NCBI RefSeq assembly: GCF_003837865.1
Contig: NZ_RQIS01000007.1
Coordinates: 1 to 64,000 of the forward strand
Direction of reading: 5' to 3'
Origin: Paraburkholderia dinghuensis
GTDB lineage: Bacteria > Pseudomonadota > Gammaproteobacteria > Burkholderiales > Burkholderiaceae
DNA length: 64,000 bases
Shown here one piece after another: positions 1-9,364 of this stretch. A program made the translations under genes and the position numbers. Each line of letters opens with the position of its first letter. Position 1 is the stretch's first letter. A model generated the notes under the pieces. It saw nothing but the letters and a program-made list of their open reading frames with translations, made no database searches and was not told the origin of the DNA.

Positions 1-135
1 CATCGCCCTCAACGAATCGCTTCATGAGTCACCCGGTCTCAGTGCGTTGATTCAGTTTAGGCGATCAACACGTTTTCACACAGGCTGGACCCGTTGCAGC
101 CATTGAAGATTCTGGAAAGCAGACGGCTGTTTAAT

Positions 136-1149
136 CTACTTTGCGGACATCCGTCGACGAGCGGCTGGCCGTACTGACTGTTGCTCACGAGCGGGGCCCT
201 CCACGCTCGTTTTGCCTTTGCGTGAGACGGCGCGCTTGCTGGCACCCTTCGACGAGCGCTGACGATTGCCAACGAGTTCGACCAGCCGTGTCTCGCATTC
301 GGAAAACGAGTACCCGCGCCGCTGCGAGATCATGAACGTGAGGGGCCGCATGTGCCATGCGCGCCGTTTGAGTTCAACAAGTGTGCCGTTCGCGAGGTCT
401 TCCGCAACCAGATGATGCGGCATGTGCCCCCAGCACATGCTTCCCCTGAGCAGATCGTGCTTCGCGCCGAGGTCGTTCACCAGCCACTGGCGTTCACTCG
501 CTACCCCTTGCTGTGTCTTTTCCGCATCGGGCTGATTGTCAGTTACGACGAGCTGGATGTGCCGGCCAAATTCCTCCCGCCGGATCGGCCCCGCGATTGC
601 GGCCAGCGGATGCGATGGCGCACAGACGGTCACCATTTGCACTTCGCATAAATGCTGCCTTTCTATGGTGCTGGGGCTCAGTTCCGGCACGTCCATGATC
701 GTCACCGCCAATGCGCACGTGCCTTCGAGAACCAGGCGCTCGCCACCCTGCATGGTCGTCATTCGCAGATTAATTGCAACCGTTGGAAAGTCCGCCTGCA
801 GGGTACGCAGGCATTCGATCAGGTGTGCACGCGGAAAATAGGTATCCACGGCAATCGAGACCTGTGGGACCCCGGCTTCAGCAATCGAAACCGCGCGCAT
901 CTTCATTTCCTCGGTGCGTGAGATCACCCCACGAGCATCAGGCAGGAGGCTGCGGCCCGCGGCAGTAAGCGTCGCTTTGCGAGTGTTGCGCTCGAACAGC
1001 AACACATCAAAGGCGCTCTCGAGCGCGTTGATCGCGTGACTGATCGCCGACTGTGCACGCCTCAACTCCCGCGCAGCCCCGGAAAAGCTTCCCTGGTCAC
1101 ACACGGCGACGAACGCCCGAAGTTGATTAATGGTGACGTGGTCCAACAT
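136..1149 (-). CDS. LysR-family transcriptional regulator
   Basis: DNA-binding regulator of 337 aa. The N-terminal winged helix-turn-helix (about residues 6-65, with the typical SFSGAARELRRAQSAIS recognition region) is followed by a periplasmic-binding-like effector domain from about 90 to 295. The last 40 residues are a basic, low-complexity tail (KRAVSRKGKTS and similar) longer than usual for LysR proteins. It is transcribed divergently from the short-chain dehydrogenase that starts at 1256, the classical arrangement for a LysR protein and its target. A 15-bp LysR box sits between the two genes. The effector is unknown. Confidence 0.93.
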   Translation of the reverse strand: MLDHVTINQLRAFVAVCDQGSFSGAARELRRAQSAISHAINALESAFDVLLFERNTRKATLTAAGRSLLPDARGVISRTEEMKMRAVSIAEAGVPQVSIAVDTYFPRAHLIECLRTLQADFPTVAINLRMTTMQGGERLVLEGTCALAVTIMDVPELSPSTIERQHLCEVQMVTVCAPSHPLAAIAGPIRREEFGRHIQLVVTDNQPDAEKTQQGVASERQWLVNDLGAKHDLLRGSMCWGHMPHHLVAEDLANGTLVELKRRAWHMRPLTFMISQRRGYSFSECETRLVELVGNRQRSSKGASKRAVSRKGKTSVEGPAREQQSVRPAARRRMSAK

Positions 1150-1153
1150 GGCT

Positions 1154-1168
1154 ATCTAAAAACTAGAT
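1154..1168. promoter_or_regulatory. LysR box in the divergent promoter
   Basis: The perfect dyad ATCTAAAAACTAGAT contains the T-N11-A signature of LysR operators. It lies 5 bp upstream of the LysR start codon and about 90 bp upstream of the dehydrogenase start. It probably serves autoregulation and activation of the SDR gene. The role is inferred from position and sequence only. Confidence 0.6.
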
Positions 1169-1255
1169 GGAAAGTATAGATATTTAGTCAATTGGCTTCA
1201 TGAATCAAGAGATTCAGAATCGTGCTTGTCGCTTTTGTTTCGAAGGATGCATGAC

Positions 1256-1990
1256 ATGAACAGACTGAATGGAAAGACCGCCGTGGTCACCGGTGGCGCT
1301 ACCGGTATCGGTCGCGCCGCAGCAAAGCGCTTCATCGAGGAGGGCGCCTTCGTCTTCATCTTCGGCCGCCGGCAGGAAGCGCTCGACGCCGCTGTGGCCG
1401 ACCTCGGGTCCAATGCCCGCGCGGTAAAGGGCTCGGTCTCCAATCTGGCCGACCTCGACCGACTCTACGCGGCGGTGAAGGCTGAGCGCGGAACCCTCGA
1501 CATCGTTTTTGCCAATGCCGGCACGGGAAGCCCGCTTCCGCTCGGCAAGATCACCGCCGAGCACATTGACGAAACCTTCGACACCAATGTGAAGGGTACG
1601 ATATTCACGGTCCAGAAGGCGCTGCCTCTGATGGGCCACGGCGGTTCGATCATCCTGACCGGATCGAGCGCGGGCACCACAGGCGCCCCGGCATTCAGCG
1701 CCTACAGCGCGAGCAAGGCGGCAGTGCGCAATCTCGCGCGGACCTGGGCGGAGGATCTGAAGGGCACCGGCATCCGGGTCAACGTGCTGTCGCCCGGGGC
1801 GACGGCGACTGAACTCGCGAAGGAAGCGCTGGGCGAGGAGGGCCAGAAGGTCTTCGCGTCGATGACTCCGCTCCAGCGCATGGCCGATCCGGCGGAGATC
1901 GGGGCAGCGGCTGCCTTTCTCGCATCGCCGGACAGCAGCTTCATGACCGCCAGCGAGGTCGCCGTTGACGGCGGCCTTGCTCAACTCTGA
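1256..1990 (+). CDS. Short-chain dehydrogenase/reductase (SDR)
   Basis: NAD(P)-dependent oxidoreductase of 244 aa. The N-terminal TGGATGIG glycine motif binds the cofactor, NAG is present, and the catalytic set is Ser with Y-S-A-S-K (YxxxK). The C-terminus VAVDGGLAQL is typical of the classical SDR family. The ATG at 1256 is preferred over an upstream TTG at 1226 and an ATG at 1247 because GAAGG lies 9 nt before it and the SDR beta strand begins immediately after (MNRLNGKTAVVTGG). It is probably controlled by the divergent LysR gene and followed closely by the F420-reductase-like gene. The substrate is not predictable. Confidence 0.92.
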   Translation: MNRLNGKTAVVTGGATGIGRAAAKRFIEEGAFVFIFGRRQEALDAAVADLGSNARAVKGSVSNLADLDRLYAAVKAERGTLDIVFANAGTGSPLPLGKITAEHIDETFDTNVKGTIFTVQKALPLMGHGGSIILTGSSAGTTGAPAFSAYSASKAAVRNLARTWAEDLKGTGIRVNVLSPGATATELAKEALGEEGQKVFASMTPLQRMADPAEIGAAAAFLASPDSSFMTASEVAVDGGLAQL

Positions 1991-2060
1991 TGCGCTACGC
2001 GCTACGGCGCTCAATTCGAATGTTCGGAGAGCCGCAGTGCGTGACAGACAAGGAAACTAT

Positions 2061-2657
2061 ATGAGCTACGCAATTATCGGCTTCGGCGAGATCGGCCAGG
2101 CACTTGCCAAGGCGTTTGCCCGCAACGGCATCGAAGTATCCGTTGCGACCACGCGCGACCCTGCAAGCTTTGCATCCGACGCAGCCGCAATCGGACCCGA
2201 GATCATTCCCAAAACCCTGGCGGAAGCCGTCGAGGCAAACATCATCTTTTTGGCTGTCCGTTTCGAGTCGCATCCGGAGGTCGCGAAGGTGCTCCCCAGC
2301 TGGGAGGGAAAGACCATCGTCGATGTGATGAACACATTAGCCCCACTTGAGGAACTGAACGGTCTCCCGTCCTCTGCCGTCGTCGCGAAGGCGTTCACCG
2401 GAGCCAGGCTGGTGAAAGGCTTCAACCATTTAGTCGCTGCCGTCCTTGGCCAGGACCCGGCCGTGCAAGGTGGCAGGAGAGTCGTGTTCCTGGCGGGCGA
2501 CGATGACGGCGCCGCAGCCGAGATCGGTGCGCTTGCGGAAAAGCTCGGTTTCGCGCCGATCAAACTTGGTGAGCTTTCGGAAGGTGGGCTGCTTGTCCAT
2601 GCGCGCGGAAATAGCTGGGGTCACCTGATCTTCAAGGACCTGGTCAAGTTCGATTGA
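2061..2657 (+). CDS. NAD(P)-binding oxidoreductase, F420-reductase-like
   Basis: Protein of 198 aa with an N-terminal Rossmann motif (IIGFGEIGQALAKAFARNG) followed by the NADP-reductase domain seen in NADPH:F420 oxidoreductase-like proteins (DVMNTL, KGFNH, FLAGDD). The start at 2061 follows AAGGAAA and puts the Rossmann strand at the N-terminus; an upstream in-frame extension to 1965 overlaps the SDR gene and is unlikely. In Proteobacteria such proteins are usually annotated as NADPH-dependent F420 reductase homologues although F420 is normally absent, so the true electron partner is unknown. Probably cotranscribed with the SDR. Confidence 0.85.
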   Translation: MSYAIIGFGEIGQALAKAFARNGIEVSVATTRDPASFASDAAAIGPEIIPKTLAEAVEANIIFLAVRFESHPEVAKVLPSWEGKTIVDVMNTLAPLEELNGLPSSAVVAKAFTGARLVKGFNHLVAAVLGQDPAVQGGRRVVFLAGDDDGAAAEIGALAEKLGFAPIKLGELSEGGLLVHARGNSWGHLIFKDLVKFD

Positions 2658-2719
2658 GGGACAACGGTCTCCGGATATTTCAAACGGGCCTCGGAGCGAA
2701 CCTGAAAGCCGTCAAACCG

Positions 2720-2926
2720 ATGTGGTTGGGCTCGCCGTCATGCGAGTGCTCCAGCGCCGAAGTGCGGGACGAACTCGTACAACTGGAGAAGAGCGATTAC
2801 AACGCGAGGGACGATGTGAACTATCCGGCCAACCTGCAGCGCGCAGAAGCCATCCTGGCTGAGCAGAAGAACGGGATTGCGGCTTACGGGCCGGATGAAC
2901 ACGGTGGATCCGAATCCGGTAAGTAA
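2720..2926 (+). pseudogene. DUF4148-family remnant lacking its signal peptide
   Basis: From about 2741 the reading frame encodes AEVRDELVQLEKSDYN, then NYPANLQRAEAILAEQ, then AAYG. This is the core of small DUF4148 periplasmic proteins common in Burkholderia. Family members begin with a cleaved signal peptide of about 20 residues; here the upstream in-frame sequence (MWLGSPSC and the residues before it) does not look like one. The gene has probably lost its 5' end and is no longer exported. A functional short cytoplasmic version cannot be excluded. A strong terminator follows at 2963. Confidence 0.6.
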
Positions 2927-2962
2927 GCGTCCTGCTCCAGTTCTAGTCGTCGTACCTATATA

Positions 2963-2997
2963 ACGGGCCCGATCGCATTGGCGATCGGGCCCGTTTT
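2963..2997 (+). terminator. Rho-independent terminator
   Basis: A perfect 14-bp inverted repeat (ACGGGCCCGATCGC, loop ATTG) ends in a TTTT run. It lies just after the SDR/F420-like/DUF4148 segment and probably ends that transcript. Confidence 0.85.
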
Positions 2998-3501
2998 GGT
3001 TGTCCGCGCAACGTTTTCCGCTCCTCTTACAGCAAATGAGATTTTCATTACGGCGAGCGTGGAACTTCTCGCCGCACCTCCTGTCTTGAAAACTCCTCGG
3101 CTGCTCTTCTCCCGGTAGCCACCTTGGCCAGTCAGGGCCTCGTGCACCCCTCACGCGTGTTCAGGCACACGTGAGGGTGCAAGGCACGGCGGACCGTTCC
3201 CATTTCTGCTCACGCTTTGCACGGACACGCTGGTCCGTCGACATTGAGCCGAAGCCGCACGGCGCATCAGGGAAGGCAAGGGGGCCGGGCCGCCTGCAAC
3301 GGCGCACAGGACGATCCGGTCGTGTTCTGCGACGTTTTGTCTGAGGTATATCCCTAGTGAAAACGATGATGCGTTTCGCGACGGTTATTCTTGCGCGGCG
3401 AAAAGTTATGCTGGAGAATCTACAAAAAATTCCACGAGCCACATCGTGGCATACACAAAGCGCCGAGATGGCCGCGTGTTCGTCAAACTGGAGACACCAC
3501 A
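2998..3501. other. Intergenic region upstream of the MFS gene
   Basis: About 500 bp without a convincing gene. A long imperfect dyad (3144-3180, arms around CCCTCACG and CGTGAGGG, 6-nt loop) is visible but has no T run. The promoter of the transporter-porin segment is expected in the right half. No operator could be recognised. Confidence 0.5.
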
Positions 3502-4902
3502 ATGAACGAATTGACAGCCCAGAGCGGGGTAGCCAGGTCGAGTAGCGGCTTGTACCGCAGCTGGTTCCTGTTGCTGCTGGTCCTGATCTACGCGTCGAGC
3601 TTCGTTGACCGGATCATCATCGCCGTCGTCGGTCAGGCGATGAAGGTGGAGATGAACCTGAGCGACCTGCAACTCGGGCTGCTGAACGGCCTCGCGTTCT
3701 CAATCTTCTATTCCCTGCTCGGATTGCCCATCGCGCGCCTCGCGGAACGCTTCAATCGCGTTGCGCTGATCGCAATTTCGATCACCGCGTGGTCGGTCAT
3801 GACGGCGCTGTGCGGTACGGCCGGCGCGTACTGGCAGTTGCTGCTCTATCGCCTTGGCGTTGGCATTGGCGAAGCGGGCAGCACGCCGACCTCCCACTCG
3901 CTGATCTCGGACCAGTTCGGTCCACGCCGCCGCGCAAGCGCGCTTTCGATCTATGCGCTCGGTCCGCCCATCGGCGTGCTGTTCGGCGCGCTCGGCGGCG
4001 GCTGGGTGGTGCAGCACATGGGCTGGCGTCCGGTGTTTTTTGTGGTCGGATTGCCGGGTCTCGTATTCGGTCTGCTGGCCTGGATCACGCTGCGCGAGCC
4101 GAAGCGGGGCGGTGCCGAAGAAGGCGCCGCGCGCAATCTGGAAACGGTGCCGCCGCTTCGCGATGTGCTCAAGGTATTGCTGAAGAGCCGGGTGTTCGTC
4201 CAGATGCTGTTGGGAACCATGATCGGCGGGTTCGGCCAGTACGGCATCAATCTGTTCATCCCCGTCTACCTGACGCGCGTCTACGGTCTGAGCTATGCAG
4301 AGGCTGGTCTGATCTTCGGTCTCGTGATCGGCGTGGGTGGTCTCATCGGCAACCTGCTCGGCGGCCCACTGGCCGACTGGGCCAGTGCAAAGGACCGCCG
4401 CTGGTATGCCTGGGTCCCCGCGATCGGCACCGGGATTGGTTTTCCGCTCGTCGCGACCGCGTTCATGTTGAACCAGTGGCCGGTTGCCGTTGCGCTGCTG
4501 TTTGTCGCCACGATCGCGCTCAGCATGTGGAACGGCCCCACGTTCGCAATCGTGCACAGCATCGTCGAGCCGCGCATGCGTGCCACGGCATCGGCATTCG
4601 TGTTCCTCCTCATGAACCTGGTCGGCCAGGGCCTCGGCCCGGCAACGGTCGGCATGTTGAGCGACCGCTTCGCCTCGCGTCTCTTCACACAGGGCCAGTT
4701 CCACCTGTCCTGTGCAGTCGCTGGCCCTCACGGCGCGCATGGTCCGGCGGTGCAAATGCAGGGTCCGCTCGCTGCAGCCTGCCACGATGCGTCGGCCAAT
4801 GGAATCCGCTACGCGATGCTGGCAGTGAGCATCGCGCTCGTCTGGTCGTCAGTGCACTACTTCCGCGCTTCACGTCATTTTTATCGCAATAAGCAGTCCT
4901 AA
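3502..4902 (+). CDS. MFS transporter (spinster-like)
   Basis: Inner-membrane permease of about 466 aa with twelve hydrophobic segments. The first runs through LLLLVLIYASSFVDRIII; the conserved loop 2-3 region appears as GLPIARLAERFNR. It resembles the Spns-type major facilitator proteins often found beside aromatic-acid catabolic genes. The ATG at 3502, preceded by GGAGA, is chosen over the upstream in-frame extension because it puts a normal short cytoplasmic N-terminus before TM1. A porin gene follows 65 bp downstream, suggesting a matched inner and outer membrane uptake route. The substrate is unknown. Confidence 0.9.
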   Translation: MNELTAQSGVARSSSGLYRSWFLLLLVLIYASSFVDRIIIAVVGQAMKVEMNLSDLQLGLLNGLAFSIFYSLLGLPIARLAERFNRVALIAISITAWSVMTALCGTAGAYWQLLLYRLGVGIGEAGSTPTSHSLISDQFGPRRRASALSIYALGPPIGVLFGALGGGWVVQHMGWRPVFFVVGLPGLVFGLLAWITLREPKRGGAEEGAARNLETVPPLRDVLKVLLKSRVFVQMLLGTMIGGFGQYGINLFIPVYLTRVYGLSYAEAGLIFGLVIGVGGLIGNLLGGPLADWASAKDRRWYAWVPAIGTGIGFPLVATAFMLNQWPVAVALLFVATIALSMWNGPTFAIVHSIVEPRMRATASAFVFLLMNLVGQGLGPATVGMLSDRFASRLFTQGQFHLSCAVAGPHGAHGPAVQMQGPLAAACHDASANGIRYAMLAVSIALVWSSVHYFRASRHFYRNKQS

Positions 4903-4967
4903 GAGGTAAACGTAGATCAATAGCAATAAAGCGTGCTCGATAGCCCGCGATACATGGAGATCATAAA

Positions 4968-6110
4968 GTGAAGAAGAAGTTCGTTCTGGGTGCGATGGCG
5001 GCCGCATTGGCAGGAACCGCACATGCGCAAAGCAGCGTGACGCTGTACGGGATCATCGATAACGGCCTCACCTATGTGAACAACGCTGGCGGACACTCGC
5101 TGTTCCGCATGGATGACGGCATCAACCAGGCTTCGCGCTGGGGCTTGCACGGGGTCGAGGATCTCGGCGGCGGCCTGAAGACAATCTTTACCCTCGAAAA
5201 CGGCTTCTCGCTCAACACGGGGCAGGCCGGCCACGGCGGCGCGCTTTTTGGTCGTCGTGCTTACGTAGGACTGCAAAGCGAGACGTTCGGTACGCTGATC
5301 GCCGGTTACGACTACGACTTCATTTACGACTATGTGTCGTACTACACGAACGTTGCGCAGTTCGCGCCGTCTTACTCGTTCCATGGTGCCTACGACATCG
5401 ACCGCCTCGCGGGCGAACCGGTCAGCAACATGGTGCGATATGAAACGCCGAACTGGCACGGCTTTGGCGCCGGCGTGATGTATGGCTTCAGCAACATCCC
5501 GGGCGCCTTCGCCGGCACGCCGTCCGGTACCCCGCGCGTGATCAGCGCGGGCGTCAAGTACAGCCCGACCGGCTCGTTCAATGCGCCGTATTCGATGGCT
5601 GCGGTCATCACCAAGACCGATGGCGGCAACGCGGCACGCGGCGTCGGGACGATGGCCCAGGTCGCGCTCGATGCTCAATCGATCTATACGGTCGCGGTCG
5701 GCGGTATGGTGAGCCTGACCGACAAGCTTGCGCTGAACGGCGTGTACACGTACACGAACGCTTCGAAGAGCCCGCTTGGCGTCGTCGTGGTCAACGCGTA
5801 CGAGGCCGGCCTGAGCTACAAGCTCTCGCCGTTCCTCACGCTGGGCGGCGGTCTCACGTATGTGGACCAGCGCAAGCTCGGCAAATACAACCTCTACAGC
5901 GCCGGGATCGACTACCGCCTTTCGAAGCGGACCGACGTGTACACGTTCGGCACCTTCCAGCACGCATTCGCGGGCCAGAAGTTCGCCGACAACTTCCTCG
6001 TCTCGACGCCGTACTCGGTGCCGGGCGCGGGCGGTTCGCTGTTCGGCAACAACGCTTCGACCACGGCCAATCAGCTGGCCGTCCAGGTGGGTATCCGCCA
6101 CACCTTCTAA
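4968..6110 (+). CDS. Outer-membrane porin (Burkholderia general porin type)
   Basis: 380 aa. A GTG start is preceded by GGAGA 7 nt upstream. Residues 1-20 form a signal peptide (KKKFVLGAMAAALAGTAHAQ) with AHA-Q cleavage. The mature protein starts SSVTLYGIIDNGL, the hallmark first strand of beta-proteobacterial trimeric porins, and ends in Phe (VGIRHTF), the C-terminal signature for BAM-dependent insertion. It probably admits small organic anions feeding the adjoining MFS carrier and the catabolic cluster downstream. Confidence 0.95.
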   Translation: MKKKFVLGAMAAALAGTAHAQSSVTLYGIIDNGLTYVNNAGGHSLFRMDDGINQASRWGLHGVEDLGGGLKTIFTLENGFSLNTGQAGHGGALFGRRAYVGLQSETFGTLIAGYDYDFIYDYVSYYTNVAQFAPSYSFHGAYDIDRLAGEPVSNMVRYETPNWHGFGAGVMYGFSNIPGAFAGTPSGTPRVISAGVKYSPTGSFNAPYSMAAVITKTDGGNAARGVGTMAQVALDAQSIYTVAVGGMVSLTDKLALNGVYTYTNASKSPLGVVVVNAYEAGLSYKLSPFLTLGGGLTYVDQRKLGKYNLYSAGIDYRLSKRTDVYTFGTFQHAFAGQKFADNFLVSTPYSVPGAGGSLFGNNASTTANQLAVQVGIRHTF

Positions 6111-6212
6111 GCGCGCCTGCGCTGCGGGTGCCGGTGCCGGTCAACCCGGCCCGGTACCCGCTGCGGCGTGCTCTGCGCCGCGTCATACGGACAGGATTGG
6201 GTCGCGTTTGGG

Positions 6213-6226
6213 TTGGGTATACCAAC
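6213..6226. promoter_or_regulatory. Candidate FCD/GntR operator
   Basis: The sequence TTGGGTATACCAA contains a perfect GGTATACC core, about 90 bp upstream of the GntR start at 6308. FCD-type GntR proteins commonly bind TGGTATACCA-like dyads, and related dyads occur at 13.87 and 14.06-14.11 kb near the second GntR gene. Probably an autoregulatory site. Confidence 0.5.
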
Positions 6227-6307
6227 GCGGTATCATATGGACTTTCAATATCCCTGCAGGCCACTGGCTGGCCTGCAGCCTTCTCAAACCCCAATGTCCG
6301 CCATTCG

Positions 6308-7054
6308 ATGAGTCAGCCCCCAAAAATGAGCCGTTCGGCCGAAATCAAGGTGCTCCTGGAATCGGAAATCGAGCGAGGTGACCTTGTGCCCGGCGCGGCG
6401 CTCGACGAGCGAGCGCTCGCAGCGCGCTTCAACGTGTCGCGCACGCCCATCCGTGAGGCGCTGCAACAGCTTGCCGCGCAGCAGTACGTACAGATCGTGC
6501 CGCGCCAGGGTGTGTTCGTCACCAAGATGACCGTGCCGCAGCTGCGCAACATGCTGGAGCTGCTCAATGAGCTGGAGGCCGTCTCGGCGCGATTCGCCGC
6601 ACGGCGCATGAGCGATTCACAGCGCGTCGAACTGCAACGGACTATCGAAGAAGGCGTCGATGCCCTGAATCAAAGCGACGCGCGCCGGTTTGCCCGCAGC
6701 AACGCGGAATTCCACGAGGTCATTTGCCAGGCATGCCATAACGAATATCTGGCCGATCAGATCCGTTCGATCCGTCGCCTGATCTCGCGTTACCGGCCCA
6801 AGCCGTTTCTTGCGCCCAGCCGGCGCGAGAAGGTGATCGCGGACCATCAGAAGCTCGCTCAGGCGCTGGTTTCGGGCGACGAGGCCACCGCCGAGGCCAT
6901 CATGGCCGAGCATTCGCCGGGCGGCGATGCCGGGTTTTCCGAGTTTCTCGCCACCTTGCCTGCTGAGTTCTTCAACGATGCGCCGGTCACCATGCCGCGC
7001 GAAATGTCGACGGCGGAAGGTGACCACGAAAATAACGGGTCGCACGTGAATTGA
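6308..7054 (+). CDS. GntR-family regulator, FCD type
   Basis: 248 aa from the ATG at 6308. The N-terminal winged helix contains LDERALAARFNVSRTPIREALQ, typical of GntR. From about residue 85 an all-helical FCD ligand domain follows, with the metal-binding Asp/His pattern (NAEFHEVICQ and later helices). An upstream in-frame extension to 6128 reads through the promoter and is rejected. It is about 30% longer at the C-terminus than the minimal FCD domain, with an acidic tail. It is a paralogue of the regulator at 13073-13834, from which it differs mainly in the terminal regions. Likely represses a nearby catabolic or transport operon. Confidence 0.9.
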   Translation: MSQPPKMSRSAEIKVLLESEIERGDLVPGAALDERALAARFNVSRTPIREALQQLAAQQYVQIVPRQGVFVTKMTVPQLRNMLELLNELEAVSARFAARRMSDSQRVELQRTIEEGVDALNQSDARRFARSNAEFHEVICQACHNEYLADQIRSIRRLISRYRPKPFLAPSRREKVIADHQKLAQALVSGDEATAEAIMAEHSPGGDAGFSEFLATLPAEFFNDAPVTMPREMSTAEGDHENNGSHVN

Positions 7055-7081
7055 TCACGCGGATGATTGCGTGGGCCCGAC

Positions 7082-7108
7082 AAAAAACCCGGCATTGCCG
7101 GGTTTTTT
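7082..7108. terminator. Bidirectional terminator
   Basis: AAAAAACCCGGC and GCCGGGTTTTTT form a perfect 12-bp inverted repeat around the loop ATT. It lies between the rightward GntR gene and the leftward 3-hydroxyacyl-CoA dehydrogenase and can end transcripts from both sides. Confidence 0.9.
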
Positions 7109-7206
7109 CATTTGGGGGCGCCTGATTTGAGTCAGGTCTTCGCCGCGGAGGGAGAGCGACGTGGACCCCCGGCCACGTTTCGATGCCGGGGGCAAGAGCC
7201 AGGTGC

Positions 7207-8532
7207 TCAGAGATCGGCGAAACGGCCGTTTTCCGCTGCGAGCTTCGCGAGCAACGGGGCCGGCTTCCACCAGTAGCCGTACTCTTCGTACAGGCGCTTG
7301 ATGTCCGCACAGACATTCGCGAGGCCGATCTGGTCCGCGTAGTACATCGGGCCGCCCTTTCTGGCCGGGAAACCATAGCCGGTCACATAGACGATATCGA
7401 TGTCGCTGGCGCGCAGTGCGATGCCCTGTTCGAGCAGCTTCGCGCCTTCGTTGATCATGCCGTACATGCAGCGCTTGATGATCTCCTCCTGCGAGATCGG
7501 ACGGCGCGTGATGCCCATGCGAGCCGATTCCTCGACGATGTACCGCTCGACTTCCGGATCGCGATGCGGCGTGCGGTCGCCGGCTTCGTAACGGTACCAA
7601 CCCTTGCCGCTCTTCTGGCCGAGGCGACCCATTTCGGTCAGCTTCATGATCAGGTCGTTCCAGCGGCGGTCGGTCGGACGCGTGGCCATCTGGGCCTTGC
7701 GCGTCTGATAGCCGACGTCGTTGCCCGCCATGTCGTGCACCGCGAAAATACCCATCGCGTAGCCGAAATCCTTGAGTGCGGCATCGACTTCGTGCGGCAG
7801 GGCGCCGTCTTCAACGAGGAAATGGGCTTCGCGGTTGTAGTTGCGGAACAGCGCGTTGCCGATAAAGCCCGGATACACCTTCGCATAGACCGACACCTTG
7901 CCCATGCGGCGGCCGAGTTCCATCAGCGTGACCACGGCTTCGTCCGAGGTCTTGTCGGCCTGCACCACTTCCAGCAGGCGCATCACGTGTGCCGGGCTGA
8001 AGAAGTGCGCGCCGACCACGTCCTGCGGACGCTTCGTGACACCCGCGATCTCGTCGATGTCGAGACCCGAGGTGTTGGTCGCGAGAATCGCGCCAGTTCT
8101 GGCGTGCTGGTCCAGCTCGCGAAAGATGCCTTGTTTGAGGCCCAGGTCTTCGAACACGGCCTCGATGATGATGTCGGCGTCCTTGACGTCCGCGATCGCG
8201 GTCGTGCCGGTGATCAGCGCCATACGCTGGTCGCGCATGGCCTCGTCCAGCTTGCCGCGCTTGATGCTGCCGTCGTAGTTGTCGCGGATTCGCCTGAGGC
8301 CGCGTTGCAGGCCCTCATCGTTGGCGTCGACGAGCACAACCGGAATGCCGGCCGCCACGAGTGCCATGGCGATACCGCCGCCCATGGTGCCCGCGCCGAT
8401 CACGGCGGCCTGCCTGATCTCCAGCGGCTTGACGTCAACACCGACCGGAATCTTCGCGGCGGCTTTTTCGGCGGCCTTCACGTGCGCGAGCGCGGCGTTT
8501 TCCTGCAAAGTGAGTTCTGCGGGTGCGTTCAT
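7207..8532 (-). CDS. 3-hydroxyacyl-CoA dehydrogenase (standalone)
   Basis: 441 aa, last gene of the leftward operon. The NAD-binding motif AAVIGAGTMGGGIAMALV is near residue 45, followed by the HAD signature (ATNTSGLDIDEIA, HFFSPAHVMRLLEV) and two C-terminal helical domains with GKGWYRY and GYGFPARKGGP. It corresponds to the dehydrogenase half of FadB/FadJ without the hydratase half. The crotonase is supplied by the preceding separate gene, whose stop is 7 bp upstream of this start. The ATG at 8532 is preferred over the in-frame start at 8565, which would overlap the hydratase. Oxidises 3-hydroxyacyl-CoA to 3-ketoacyl-CoA. Confidence 0.93.
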   Translation of the reverse strand: MNAPAELTLQENAALAHVKAAEKAAAKIPVGVDVKPLEIRQAAVIGAGTMGGGIAMALVAAGIPVVLVDANDEGLQRGLRRIRDNYDGSIKRGKLDEAMRDQRMALITGTTAIADVKDADIIIEAVFEDLGLKQGIFRELDQHARTGAILATNTSGLDIDEIAGVTKRPQDVVGAHFFSPAHVMRLLEVVQADKTSDEAVVTLMELGRRMGKVSVYAKVYPGFIGNALFRNYNREAHFLVEDGALPHEVDAALKDFGYAMGIFAVHDMAGNDVGYQTRKAQMATRPTDRRWNDLIMKLTEMGRLGQKSGKGWYRYEAGDRTPHRDPEVERYIVEESARMGITRRPISQEEIIKRCMYGMINEGAKLLEQGIALRASDIDIVYVTGYGFPARKGGPMYYADQIGLANVCADIKRLYEEYGYWWKPAPLLAKLAAENGRFADL

Positions 8533-8539
8533 GCGGGCG

Positions 8540-9322
8540 TCACTCCGGCTTGACGAGTTTGGCATTACCGTCCACGAAATTCTGCAGACGTGCGGCGGTT
8601 TCGGGGGAGCGCATCATGTTCGAGCTCATGTACTCGAGGAACAGGCCGTCCTCGTGCGAGAGATCGTTGACGCGCGGCAGCAGGTTGGTGATGCGCCAGT
8701 TCGTGTCGGGCACGTTCTGGGCGATCTTCGCCGCGATTTCCTTCGCCTTCGCGAGTGCGCCGCCTTCCGGCGTCACATAGGTGATGATGTGCTCGCGCTG
8801 GCCTTCTTCGGCGTTGAGCAGACGGCCCGTCAGCATCATGTCGGCCATCACGGTGTAGCCGACCACGCGCTGGATGCGCACGGAGCCGCCGCCACCCACG
8901 AAGATGCCGCGCTGGCCTTCGGGCAGGCCGAAGAAGCAGGTGGTGTCGCCAACGCGCACATGCGCCGCAGTCGCCAGTTCGAGGCCACCGCCGACCACGG
9001 CGCCGTGCAGTGCAGCGACGAACGGGATCGGTCCGCGCGCGATGATGTCGAACACTTCGTGCCACGAATGACGGCGGCGCTTTTTCGGCGGCGCGGTCTG
9101 GCCGGTGGCGCGCGACAGCGCTTCACGCAGATCGAGGCCGGCCGAGAAGTTGCCGCCGTGGCCGAAGATCACGCCGCACATGGCTTCGTCGCCGGCGCGG
9201 TTGACGGCGTCGCGCAGTTGCGCGATCACATCCTCGTTGATGGCGTTGCGCTTGTCGGGGCGGTTCAGCCCGATCATCGCGACGGCGCCGTCGAGTTCAT
9301 AGGTAACCAGGGTGTCGCTCAT
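8540..9322 (-). CDS. Enoyl-CoA hydratase/isomerase (crotonase)
   Basis: 260 aa crotonase-fold enzyme. The oxyanion-hole segments are FSAGLDLRE and LHGAVVGGGLELA, and the second catalytic region GLPEGQRGIFVGGGG keeps the Glu used by hydratases. The C-terminus is the usual trimerisation helix. It probably hydrates an enoyl-CoA for the dehydrogenase encoded immediately downstream. It could instead be an aldolase or lyase of the feruloyl-CoA hydratase type; sequence alone does not decide. Confidence 0.9.
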   Translation of the reverse strand: MSDTLVTYELDGAVAMIGLNRPDKRNAINEDVIAQLRDAVNRAGDEAMCGVIFGHGGNFSAGLDLREALSRATGQTAPPKKRRRHSWHEVFDIIARGPIPFVAALHGAVVGGGLELATAAHVRVGDTTCFFGLPEGQRGIFVGGGGSVRIQRVVGYTVMADMMLTGRLLNAEEGQREHIITYVTPEGGALAKAKEIAAKIAQNVPDTNWRITNLLPRVNDLSHEDGLFLEYMSSNMMRSPETAARLQNFVDGNAKLVKPE

Positions 9323-9364
9323 TCTGAATTCCGTTTGCTGAATGCGTGGGGTAATGGCCGTGCG

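Noticed and set aside
3161..3502. Leftward 113-codon frame before the MFS gene
   Set aside because: No RBS, no family signature, overlaps the expected promoter region.
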